From: Isochrysis galbana
Taxonomy: Eukaryota; Haptophyta; Isochrysidales; Isochrysidaceae
DNA length: 64,000 nt
NCBI GenBank assembly: GCA_018136815.1
Contig: CM030932.1
Location: forward strand, 9,362,001-9,426,000
Direction of reading: 5' to 3'
Made by a program: the position numbers and the translations under genes. Positions 31,688 to 41,352 of the stretch are shown here, piece after piece; the first letter of the stretch is position 1; each line of letters begins with the position of its first letter. The notes beneath the pieces were generated by a model. It was not told where the DNA came from. It did no database searches and saw nothing but the letters and a program-made list of their open reading frames with translations.

Positions 31688-32927
31688 ATGCCCGGCATGG
31701 TGGGCCCTCGGATGGCCGAGCTCTACGGAGAGCGAGCGGCAGTTGCCCAGCTCTGTCAGACAGAGCTACCTGGCCAGCGAATGCACCGGTATCCTGTTGC
31801 ACCGGCGAAGCCGATCCAACAACCGCCGAGTCGCTCCACTGCCGCGGACGCCTATGCGCCGCCAAGCTGCACACGCGAGCCGGCGCGGCCTGCTCTCACG
31901 CTCGGCTGGAAGAATGAGATCGGCACGAGGACAAATGTACGCACGTTTACAATTGACGAATTCAAGGCGCAGAAGACACCGCTGCGGCCGGTGAGTGCGA
32001 GCCGGTTCACCGGCGTGCGCCCCGCCTGCACCACCATTCCCAACTGAAACGGCGCCACGCCCATTCATGACAGAAGCATCCTTACTCGGGCGGCTATGAG
32101 TCGACAGCCGCCACGTCCTTCGTACCACCTGACCACTCGCATCCGACTAAGGGTGCAGCGGCCGAACGATGCGGCGTCACTGCGCGCATGCCCTTCTCTG
32201 AGATCGACCGTCACTTTTTCACCTCGACGAGCAAGGGCACACTGCCCGGCGATCCAGCTTACGCGGGAGGCCACGCTAAGTTCGTGGCAAATTCCGAAAC
32301 GCGCACGTGCTTCGACCCGAAGCCCCTCGCTCCACGTGAACCTGTGCGCGTGACGGTCCGCCAACTCAACGACCTGGGGACGCGCGAGACATCACACGCT
32401 GTTCCACCTGAGCAGCTCCTTCGCACCAATTACAAACTAGGGAACGAGTGTGCCTCTTACTCGACCGCCGCGGGCGATGCGGCCCTCGCGCCGCCACCCA
32501 AAGCATGGAAGCTTGTGTCCTCGGCAGCAGGCCAGCAGGTGTGCGGATTTGACCGCGGCATGCCCCAAGGCTCGCGTGCCTTAGCCCACCCATGATGCCC
32601 GCTGTGCCTGCAACCAATTTGCTCTGCTTGGTCTGCATGCAGGTTGGAGTGGGGCCTTCTGAGGTAGCGCGGGGATTCCGGCAGCCGCACAATTCGGCGG
32701 ATTACAACATCATTTCTAACGGCCCAGCGCTCGGCTCTTCGTACCACGGGGGCAATACAGAGGCGCATGTGCGCACGCGCAATGCCGCCGCGTTCGACAA
32801 GCCTGTCGGACTCCGGCAGAACCCTGTCAACAACCCGCGTGATCGAGGGCCAACCGGCTCGCGCCAATCGTACGATATTATCAGCGGGCTGGACCGGCCG
32901 CGTGAGCGTTGGAACTTTCAATCCTAG
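31688..32927 (+). CDS. three-exon protein of unknown function with YNIIS/YDIIS motifs
   Basis: Exons 31688-31990, 32152-32538 and 32643-32927 join in phase 0 (donors GTGAGT and GTGTGC; acceptors CTAAG and TGCAG) for 324 residues. The sequence is hydrophilic, Arg/Asn-rich and without membrane spans. Exon 3 repeats a short motif, ADYNIISNGP and QSYDIISGLDRPRERWNF, spaced by Asn/Arg-Pro turns. Such dispersed Y-N/D-I-I-S motifs in basic linear proteins recall axoneme or microtubule-inner proteins of algae, but that is a guess. The first acceptor (CTAAG at 32147-32151) lacks a strong pyrimidine tract, so the exon 2 boundary is the weakest point. Confidence 0.55.
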
Positions 32928-33385
32928 ACACGACAACGCATCTGCGAAAGCGGCGCGTCTTGCGATGCACGTGAGAGGATAGATAACGGGATGGGAGAGA
33001 TCGCCAGGATAGAACGCTTCACAAATCGAGGAACTTGGTTGAGTATGTGCTTGCGGTGCCCTCGAATTTCCGAGAAACTCGACTACGTTTGCATGTCGTC
33101 CGAGTTTGATAGCATACACTTTTTGAGCGTGCTATGCAGGGCTTCCAGGTTCAGGCGTTGCCCCACTACCATGGCTTTGACTTATCACTGCGCTTCGCCC
33201 TTCTTTCTCTAGTCTCTAGTGAGCTACTACCACATACTACTAGTAGTAATTTAAATAAGCATGCGCATACATGCGCACGCGTGTCTCGCGATATATCAAT
33301 AATCGCATTAAAACAAGTCGGTCGATTTGCGGAAGAAGCGACCCAATCGGCGTGTACGTGTATGTATATGTTGTACAACTAACAG

Positions 33386-33912
33386 CTAAGTTTATACTTG
33401 GTTCGCCCATGGGGGGGCACGAGCCCCCCCCCCCTCTCCACTCCTCCTCTGCCGGGGGGGAGGAACCGCCCACCCACCTGGCATGCCTGATGGCTTGCCA
33501 TGAGCAGATTGCCCTGCTAGCCCACTCCCTCCCTGGCTACCTGGCAGGCTGCAGGCTCGCCTGCCTCCCTCACCCTGGCCGGCCTGTCGTGGCCAACCCA
33601 TCGCTCCACCCCCCCCTCCCCCCCTGGTCGACAAGCAGATAGGTGCAGCGTGGGGGCCCCTGAGGCTCAGGAGCGCCAGCGAGGGAGAGGGAGGGGAGGC
33701 CTGGGCCCAGCCCCGGCTTCCTCTGCCCCCTGAGCTGGAGCTGGCCTCCAAGAGCCTCCAAGGGGGCGCCAGGCGCCATCGCGCGTGCCGCAGGAGAGGG
33801 GAGAGGGAGAGAGCGCGCGGAGAAGAAGGGGGTAGGCGGAGCGACACCGAATAATAAATATAAGTAAGTCCCGCGCTTGTGCCGCTTGTTTACAGGATAA
33901 GTCGGGACAACC
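33386..33912 (+). mobile_element. non-autonomous retroposon family, copy A
   Basis: The copy starts CAGCTAAGTTTATACTTGG, followed by a G7-CACGA-C7 hairpin. Then come family landmarks: GGCATGCCTGATGGCTTGCC, CCTGGTCGACAAGCAGATAG, GAGCGCCAGCGAGGGAGAGG, GCCGCAGGAGAGGGGAGAG and TTTACAGGATAAGTC. Its 3' end is truncated relative to copy D (57583-58527). No target duplication is evident. Confidence 0.75.
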
Positions 33913-34519
33913 TACTTTTATTATAAGTGGGGCCAGTCCGTGTCCGTGAATGAACTCACGCCTCACGCCCCTTTCCCTTGTAGCGCGGCGAAGGCTGAGG
34001 TTGCGATCGCTCGTCATGCGCGGAGAAATACGGAAAGAGAAAGAGAGCTCGTCCAACTCGAGACGGTGCGTGGCGGTGAGCTTCGGCTCCGGGGTTGAGC
34101 GGTTGAGCGGTAGCTCTACCTCCATCACGTGAGTGTGATTCGGGTTGGTCGGGTCAATTGCGAAAGCAGCGCAGCAGCGATACGACGGGCCAGTAGTCGG
34201 CGAACTTGTTCACGTTGGAGTATCGAGAGACGGCCCTCGGGGTCGATCTTGGCAGCCTGTTGTATTCAGGCCTTTTGGCATGAATATTTCGGCATGAGTA
34301 CGAGCCTTCTTCGTTATATGCCGTCTTCTATCTATGTTCGTCGTGGTCGCGCAAGGCGTGCAGATTCGGATTCTCCCTGGGCTCAAGTCCTGGTTCGTCG
34401 ATTTTCGTCTCGAAATTCGAGGATTTGAATTTGAGTTTTATTTTACCGTTACTTACGGTAATTGTCCACGCGTTTAAGGTAAGAAATTCAGGTAACAGAA
34501 CTGGGCCCCTCGCGTTCAG

Positions 34520-34635
34520 CCCCCCCCCCCCCCCCTTCTGCATTTCACCCACCTCTGCAGTCCCCCCCCCCCCCCCCCCCGCAGTTCCCCCCCTCCGCAG
34601 CCCCCCCCCCCCTCTGCAGTTTCCCCACTGTTCCC
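34520..34635. repeat. cluster of poly-C tracts
   Basis: Five C runs of 8-19 nt are separated by CTCTGCAG or CCGCAGTT motifs, a degenerate tandem array. It lies immediately downstream of the copia gag, where the pol gene would be expected, so the element is truncated here. Confidence 0.8.
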
Positions 34636-34704
34636 TAGTATATCAAAAAGAATCTTCTTACTTCTTACAAATCTCCGCTACGTGTGCGGCGCGAGGCAGC
34701 GTGC

Positions 34705-36468
34705 TCATACTACTTGTTTGCAAAACGGCCGATTGTGTGAGCCCAAACAACGGAGGCATATGGGCTCACCCTTCGGCGGAGGACGCTCGCTTGACGGCCG
34801 ACCTTTCCCTTTGGATGAGGATTTAGGTGCGGTGACGGCGAAAGCATGTGCAGCAGGGCGTTGAGCCGAGAGTTCCGCACGAGTTTGACTGACATATTCT
34901 TCATAATGGTCAACAAAGGAGGTTAGCCGCCTGCCGCGTACGAATTGCCGGAGTTGTGAGTAGGCCAAGGGGAGTGAATGATCAAAGAAAGCAATGAGGG
35001 TGGCATCGTCCGGAGGAGGTTTGCCCGTGCGCTTAATGCCCGCGACGGCCATATTGATGTTGTCATATTGGCGGCGTAGATCAGCAAGATCGAGGCCGGC
35101 CCTAGCATCAATCACATGTGTCTGTGCCATGCCAAGGTAGTGAGCATAATCGGCAGCATCATCTTTCTTGGCAGCGAAGGTGGCACGCAGGTAGCGTAAG
35201 GCGCCCACGCCATCGTTTGCATGGCCATGAAAGACAGATACACGCAAGGATGCTGGGAGGGCTTGGAGAAGTAGGCCATACAGTCGGGCATTGAGAGTGT
35301 CATAGGACCGTTGCTTCTCCCCATCCTCATCCGGGCGGGTAACATCATCTTCAAGAAGGTGGATGGCATCTGTGAGTTTCCATGCAACATAGCCGGAGAA
35401 GAGGATGGCCCACTCCATGTATTCAGACCTCTCGCCGGAGAAGGTGGGCAAAGTGGAAGCCTCTGAAGTTGCCGGCGCACAAACAAAGGTGGGTAGCTGG
35501 GATAGAAGTAAGAGAAGCACCATGAAGGAGGGCCGAAGCGCTGAGGACCGAATTGAAGTGTGCGACCTGACAAGATAGGTGGACTTGGCGCGAGCGTGAA
35601 GGCGTTTGGATTCCAAAAGGTTCCGATGGCGTTCACGGGCTAGAAAAGCCGCGTAGCCGGACTTCTTCTTCTTGAGTGGGAGAACTAGAGGAGCATCATC
35701 TTCGCCCCCCTCGTCTGTGGCGCAGCATTGATTGTACATCAAGCGCTTGGTTGCCCAAGTGAAGAGGGTTCGGGCACGGAGGTAGAGAGAGAAAGATGCC
35801 GAGAGAAGAGAGGTAGCCCAAGAGCTGAGTGAGTAGTAAGCCTCGTAGAGGAAGAGTGATAGGATGCGACCGGCTGTATGGCGCACAACCGTAGAAGTTG
35901 TGAGCAAGGCGACAAGCCAAGCATTGCTCCGAATGTGCAAGTCTTCGGCGGCAACAAATGAGGCACAAACAGCAGAAGTGGGTAGGTGTCGCAGGAGCGA
36001 GAAAGCCAAGTGGCAGCAACCAAGGAGGTGATGGAGGGACTCCATAAAATTTCCAACATAGGAGATGGAGGAGTAGATAGCACGTGAGTGGCGGCGGCGG
36101 CGAGTGGCGGCCCGACGAGCGGCACGTGATGAGTGTAGAGGTCCAGATGGGACAGAATGGAGGGCTCCATAGAATGACAGCTGGTCAAGAAGGGCCTGCA
36201 ACCATGTATCAGAGAAGAGAAGTCCCAAAACTCCAACATAGGAGATGGAGGAGTAGATAGCACGTGAGTGGCGGCGGCGGCGAGTGGCGGCGCGACGAGC
36301 GGCACGTGATGAGTGTAGAGGTCCAGATGGGACAGAATGGAGGGCTCCATAGAATGACAGCTGGTCAAGGAGGGCCTGCAACCATTTATCAGAGAAGAGA
36401 AGTCCACCCCATCCCAGAAGGGGGGAGTGAGGGGTGGTGGCTGAAGTGAGAGTGAGAATTGCGTGCAA
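34705..36468 (-). CDS. Ty1/copia gag polyprotein (element lacks pol)
   Basis: The last about 280 residues form a UBN2-type copia gag: FSGERSEYMEWAILFSGYVA, RLYGLLLQALPASLR, DLADLRRQYDNINMAV and FFDHSLPLAYSQLRQF. A half zinc knuckle CLRCLGSHNRPFCK follows just before the stop. The upstream half of this 587-codon frame is leader-like sequence containing a 180-bp tandem duplication, so the true start is probably well inside. LRQYDNI and SLPLAY-type motifs are family hallmarks. No protease, integrase or RT follows, and no LTR pair was recognised, so this is a truncated element on the minus strand. Confidence 0.75.
   Translation of the reverse strand: MHAILTLTSATTPHSPLLGWGGLLFSDKWLQALLDQLSFYGALHSVPSGPLHSSRAARRAATRRRRHSRAIYSSISYVGVLGLLFSDTWLQALLDQLSFYGALHSVPSGPLHSSRAARRAATRRRRHSRAIYSSISYVGNFMESLHHLLGCCHLAFSLLRHLPTSAVCASFVAAEDLHIRSNAWLVALLTTSTVVRHTAGRILSLFLYEAYYSLSSWATSLLSASFSLYLRARTLFTWATKRLMYNQCCATDEGGEDDAPLVLPLKKKKSGYAAFLARERHRNLLESKRLHARAKSTYLVRSHTSIRSSALRPSFMVLLLLLSQLPTFVCAPATSEASTLPTFSGERSEYMEWAILFSGYVAWKLTDAIHLLEDDVTRPDEDGEKQRSYDTLNARLYGLLLQALPASLRVSVFHGHANDGVGALRYLRATFAAKKDDAADYAHYLGMAQTHVIDARAGLDLADLRRQYDNINMAVAGIKRTGKPPPDDATLIAFFDHSLPLAYSQLRQFVRGRRLTSFVDHYEEYVSQTRAELSAQRPAAHAFAVTAPKSSSKGKGRPSSERPPPKGEPICLRCLGSHNRPFCKQVV
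36061..36420. repeat. tandem duplication, exact 180-bp period, two copies
   Basis: 36061-36240 and 36241-36420 both start GGAGATGGAGGAGTAGATAG and differ at only a few positions. Being 60 codons long, the duplication keeps the copia gag frame open. Confidence 0.92.
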
Positions 36469-38111
36469 ACGCGCGTAGGAGAGAGGTTTAGGAAACCGCG
36501 AGATTCCTCTTGCGTGTTTATGATGGGGGAGAGATTTTCACCAAAGCTAGAGACCTGAGACATAAGGGAAAGGATAGAGGGAGAGGAAACACCTCCTCCA
36601 TGCCAAAGGGCCTTGGGGTGGAGATGTAAGAAAGGAAGAGTGGGACGATAAGGCGATGCGCTTGGGCGTTTTGGTGAAAAGACGCCGGTGACGGCGTTCT
36701 TTGACACGAGTTCATCGCAGATTTTTGCAGAGGGCTCACCCTGAGGCAGACAGAAGGGGCAGGGGAGGAAGAGGGCCCATCCCACTGCCCCCAAGGTCTC
36801 CCCCTTGGTGCAATGGGATGACGCTCGCTTGCGGTGAGGTGCGCATGCTGCAGTTCGAGGCTCGTCGAGTGCGACGAGCGAGTGCGAGTCTGGCAGGGAC
36901 AGGCAGGCAGGCATGGGCAGAGGCATGGCAGTGGCACAGACCTGGGTGGGAGCTCCATATCGCGCTGGATGCCAGGAAGCAGCCAGGGCGGCAACAAAAA
37001 GCAGAAGGGTCATGACAGACAGTGAGAGAGACAGTGGTACAGGGGTAAGGGGGTCAGAACCTGGGACACCTGGGGGCACTGGGGAACTCAAGATACCCCT
37101 GGGGCACGGTGATTCTACAACAATCACGCACGCACAAACCCTTACATATACCCCACCACGGTTCTTTGGATAATACTCTGAGACAAACAGGAAGGCGTGC
37201 GAGGGAACAAAGAAGGAATCAAGGATTTAGGGAATCGGCGAGTGTTGCCTTAGTATGAGCCGATGAAGCGTCGTGAGTGTTGATGAAGGTGAGATTCCTT
37301 AGGTGCACTAAGTCGATCTAGAGTGAGCTGAGATCCCCAAGATGAAGGCGAGGTCTAGAAGTCGATGTGCAAATGACTCGGGGAACCCTAAGAACTCGAT
37401 GTGCATCGACTGCAGATGATAATGTAGAGAAGAGTCCAGAAGGTGGTGCACATGATGAAAGAGGCTGATGACTTGATGAAAAGGAATCTGGCAGACAAAG
37501 TTATCGGTAAAGCCGATTCTATCGGTAAGGACCAATGGGTTGTGTTGGCAGATGACGGCACTCTGTGATACATTCGCGAATGATGAATGAATGCCTAGGG
37601 CCCACCTGTGGGGGGCTTGGAAGCTCCCCAACGCCCGTGGCGCCGCGAGACACAGCCCACGGCCCGTGCACCTCTTGGTCCGAGGCCAACCTCTCAATTC
37701 CTCCGTTTTCTCTCTAAGCTCGGAGGGCCTCAAATCTCAAAGTGCGCGATCTTGTACTGTGAATAAGGTGTGCCGACTGCTACATCTGCGTGATAGCTTA
37801 TTTCAGACGGAAATCCTTATCTCTTATTTCCTGCGTGATAGCTTATTTCAGACTGTACTGTGAATAAGATGTGCCGACTGCTACATCTGCGTGATAGCTT
37901 ATTTCAGACGGAAATCATCATATCTATGGAGGGCAAAAATTAAATCACCAACAATGACCCAAAACCATTTGCTCCTCGTTGCCCCATCAACCATCTCACA
38001 CCTTCACGATTGCCTGCCATCGCATCTCCACATCCGATGCGAGTTGAAGCAAAGGCAGCTTCACTAAAGGGAAGCGCAGTGGCGGGCATTTGCGAGTGCC
38101 ACCGCCGAATC
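36469..38111. other. no supported gene; short tandem repeat near 37750-37920
   Basis: Long minus-strand open frames upstream of the gag are leader or composition artefacts. A 46-codon plus-strand frame (37427-37567) reads MMKEADDLMKRNLADKVIGK and WVVLADDGTL and looks coding-like but is isolated. TACTGTGAATAAGRTGTGCC recurs with a period of about 103 bp at 37753 and 37856. Confidence 0.4.
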
Positions 38112-38936
38112 TCAATGACGCGCTTTCTTCGAGGCCGGGGGGGTACCTTCAGCTCCCCCTCGCCTCTCAAAAGTGGTACGCAACTTTCTTAGCACTTGAT
38201 CCACAATATCACTAGCTGACATGCCGCCACCCGGCCCGAGCAAAAGCGCTGGCTGCACGGCGCGGACTTTTGGCAGCGACGAAGCTAGTTGAAGGAGAAG
38301 TCCTTCATCCTCATCCGTCACGCAATCTGCCACCGGCGTGCCTTCATCAGTTCCGCTAGCATCCAAGGCCTCGGTCCAAAGGCAGCCAAGAGTAGAGGCA
38401 GCGGGCAAGCGCTCGACTGCTTCTAACTCCTCCGACTCCTCCCATGCGGATCCACTCCCGAAGAGCGCGGCGAGATTTCTTAAAGCATCAGACAGCGCAA
38501 CAGTCGACACACGTAGCATCGCCAGAGCGTTCCGCCCAGCACCTGCCTCCAAGTATGCATGAATGGTATCAGCGACAGCCGATGCATCAAGGTCCCGAAG
38601 GCGAAGCATGGCCGCCTCGGTGGAGAGCGGCTTGAGCACTGCAGCAAGAACGTGATAGACAAGGGCGTTGTCGTTGGCGATGGCTCGCAGCAGGAGCATG
38701 TCCTTCTGCTCGTGAGTCAGTACGGAGAGCAGTGGAGCCACTTCGAGATGGTTGCGACCGCCCTCCTCTTCAGGAGCAGATGCTTCTGGCTTGGCGGCGC
38801 TCGACGAGGCCTGGTCAGGCTCGGGATCGCTCGGAGCGTCGGTACCCTCAGCCGAAGACGGGTGAATGGCCTGGATGTGCTTAGCCAGCGTCTCCTCGTT
38901 GCCGAAGATGGCCGGGCAGTGAGGGCACGACGACAT
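38112..38936 (-). CDS. C2H2-type zinc-finger protein with helical C-terminus
   Basis: A single-exon 274-residue ORF from ATG 38936. A lone C2H2 finger is at the very N-terminus: CPHCPAIFGNEETLAKHIQAIH (C-x2-C-x12-H-x4-H). An acidic Ser/Ala/Pro linker follows, then about 180 mostly helical residues (LLSVLTHEQKDMLLLRAIAN, LRDLDASAVADTIHAYLEAG) and a basic tail SKKARH that may be nuclear. A single finger rarely gives specific DNA binding, so the partner is unknown. An upstream in-frame extension with hydrophobic residues exists but is AT-rich and non-coding in character. Confidence 0.65.
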   Translation of the reverse strand: MSSCPHCPAIFGNEETLAKHIQAIHPSSAEGTDAPSDPEPDQASSSAAKPEASAPEEEGGRNHLEVAPLLSVLTHEQKDMLLLRAIANDNALVYHVLAAVLKPLSTEAAMLRLRDLDASAVADTIHAYLEAGAGRNALAMLRVSTVALSDALRNLAALFGSGSAWEESEELEAVERLPAASTLGCLWTEALDASGTDEGTPVADCVTDEDEGLLLQLASSLPKVRAVQPALLLGPGGGMSASDIVDQVLRKLRTTFERRGGAEGTPPASKKARH

Positions 38937-39219
38937 GTCGACGTCGCAGAGAGCTCCCGCCGTGTGAAGAAAGAGTGAAGAGAGGGCCAGAGTATTCAAT
39001 AGTGGGTATATGTGAAAGGTGAAAAAGGAGATAGATGATACTACTAGTAGTAGATAGATAGAGATAGAGATAGATGGGAATGATGAACGAAGAACAATGA
39101 ATGAGGCCACCCACCACACATACAAAACAAATGCGAGTACTCGTGTTGAGATACGCGGGTAGGAGTATGTGTACAAGGACAACTTCCTGATAGTGCTGCT
39201 CAATTAGCCACTTAGCCAC

Positions 39220-39262
39220 TCTCACTAGCTACTAGCTACTAGCTACTAGCTACTAGCTACTA
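39220..39262. repeat. CTACTAG microsatellite
   Basis: About six units of a 7-bp repeat (ACTAGCT), followed by CTACTACTACTG. Confidence 0.9.
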
Positions 39263-39449
39263 CTACTGCTAGATAAGACGATCAAATGCTAAAACTTCCG
39301 TGCTTCGTGCTTCGTTCGCCCGGCTGCGCTCGCGACGTGTTTGACTGGTGAAACGTGAAACACCACCGACACGCCGACACGCCCATCACTCGTGACGCCC
39401 CCCCCCCCCCACACACACATTAGATAGCAGATAGGGGCAACATCAACAT

Positions 39450-39932
39450 CCTAGATGTGAAAGACAAAAACAGTGTTTATTTTCGGAGGCCAAAAACAGT
39501 GTTTGTCACTGTTTTTCAAACGCCCACTGTTTTTGCCACTGTTTTTTTTGGCGGGGCTGGGGCTGGGGCCGCCCGTGCGCGGCGCGCGCGAGCGTGGCGT
39601 GCGCGCGGGACAGGGCGCGCGCGATCGCGGCGTGCGCGCGGGACCGCGGCCACCACCACCACGCGGGCGGTTCGCGACGCGTGCGTGGGCTTGGGATGGA
39701 ACACCGATAGCGGCTCGCCATCGGCCGAGGGGAGGGGAGGGGGCAGCGGCGGCGGCGGCCTACGTATGCGTAGGACGCGGAGGCGGAGGAGCGGAGGCGG
39801 AGGCGTTCCGCGCGCGGGGGGGAAAGGCCCCCCTGCGGTATATGTGGCCCCACTGTGACCCACTGTTTTTCGCACTGTTTTTGACGGTTTTTTTTCGATT
39901 CCCAAAAACAGCTGTTTTTAATGTCTTTCTAG
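39450..39932. mobile_element. putative MITE with AAAAACAGTG subterminal repeats
   Basis: AAAAACAG/CTGTTTTT motifs cluster at both ends (39465-39550 and 39855-39922) in inverted order, and the outermost sequences (GAAAGACAAAAACAG and, reversed, GAAAGACATTAAAAACAG) resemble terminal inverted repeats. The centre is very GC-rich and has no gene. No target duplication is clear. Confidence 0.45.
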
Positions 39933-39934
39933 TC

Positions 39935-40404
39935 AACTAAGTTTATACTTGGTTCGCCTATGGGGGGGCACGAGCCCCCCCCTCTCTCCACTCCTCCCTC
40001 CTCCCCCGCCATGGGCCATGGGGGAGGAACCACTCATGCTCCTGGCATGCCTGATGGCTTGCCAGGAGGCCACTGCCCTGCTGACCCACTCTCTCGCTGG
40101 CAGGCTCGCCTGCCTCGCGCAGCCTGGCCAGTCGTGGCCAGCCTATCGCTCCAACCCCCCCTCCCCCCTGGTCGACAGGCAGACAGGTGCAGCGTGGGGG
40201 CCCCAGAGGCTCGGGAGCGCCAGCGAGGGAGAGGCAGGGGTGGCCAGGGCCCAACCCCAGCCTCCCGTGCCCCCTGAGCTGGCCTCCAGGAGCCTAGTAC
40301 CAGGTGATGGCCGCCCAGGAGGTGGTGCCTTCCGGCGAGTCCTGGCATGCCCGCATCATCTACACCAAGCGCATGCGTGAACCAAGCGTATAAACTTAGT
40401 TGTG
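39935..40404 (+). mobile_element. non-autonomous retroposon family, copy B, both ends inverted
   Basis: The copy starts CAACTAAGTTTATACTTGG at 39937 with the G7-CACGA-C7 hairpin and family body, but instead of the usual 3' half it ends with the reverse complement of the start (GAACCAAGCGTATAAACTTAGTTG, 40379-40402). It may be a rearranged or head-to-head product. Confidence 0.7.
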
Positions 40405-41352
40405 TCGTTATTGTGAAACATCGTCATAATTAGGCACGCCTAGGTTGAAGGCTGAAGACTAGGGCATGGGCCAGAGCGGGCTGATCGTTGATCAATGGCG
40501 ACGAGCAGCCCGTCCCTTACTACTAGAAGTCGGACTGAAGTCGGCGTCGTGGATGGCGTCTCCAATGCGCATGATCGCGTCGAGCTCGGTGCGCGTGCAA
40601 AAAAAATCTTCTTAATAATCCCACCACGCGCGCGGCCCTAAATAGGTATGTCGTGGCTCGGTGCGCGTGCATGTATGCATATATATACATACTACATACT
40701 TACTGCACTATAAATATTGTGCGCATCATGATATCACGCACACGCACACACATGCTCCGGCAGCTAGTATTACTCACTCAATCTCGAATTTTGCCATACG
40801 GCAACGCACATACAACCGGTCACAATTACAGTCACGCCACCCGACCAACAAGCATAAGGAAGGGATACTGTCTTGCCAATACGAATGTGAAGCTGGCACT
40901 GGGAAGCGCATTTGCTTGCCAACGCGTGTTGCTCAGCGGCTCATGGTCGATCGATCAACGGCCGGGACCAGGAACAAAACCTGGAGAAGCCTAGACCACA
41001 AACACATCGCAATTTCTTGTGAGGGCATTGAGTGTACACGGTTGTCGAAGCGCATGAAGCGCAAGCTATGGGGCTCATGAGATGGAGGGGCCCGCAAGGT
41101 GAATCCGGTGGAGAAAATGAAGCATGTGCTCCTCCAAAGCACTGCATGTTCCCTCGTCCTATTGGCGAGTTCAGCGCCCTGAATGCATGCATGCTCACGA
41201 TGGCATGCACCCGCAATGCACTACGCAAGGGGCACGCATGCATGTGTGTGAAATAGCGCAGCCCACGCTCCAAGTCCACTGCACTTCTCAAGGCGCAACT
41301 CACAAGTGCTTCCTCGCAAATGAGCCGAAGAAAGGTGGAGGTCTCCAGGCAT
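40405..41352. other. no supported gene
   Basis: AT-richer sequence with TATA-like stretches (40678-40720) and no domain-bearing frame; it holds the 3' flank of the SFR2-like gene. Confidence 0.4.

Noticed and set aside
35739-37127. 462-codon minus-strand frame overlapping the copia gag
   Set aside because: It is a different frame of the same leader and tandem duplication, without gag motifs.
37308-37733. 141-codon minus-strand frame
   Set aside because: It is His/Leu-rich and looks like the shadow of a short coding-like plus-strand stretch; no motif supports it.
39985-40404. Copy B as a simple TIR transposon
   Set aside because: The CAACTAAG ends are inverted here, but copy D and the half-LINE show one such end, a T tail and long TSDs, so retroposition plus rearrangement explains it better.
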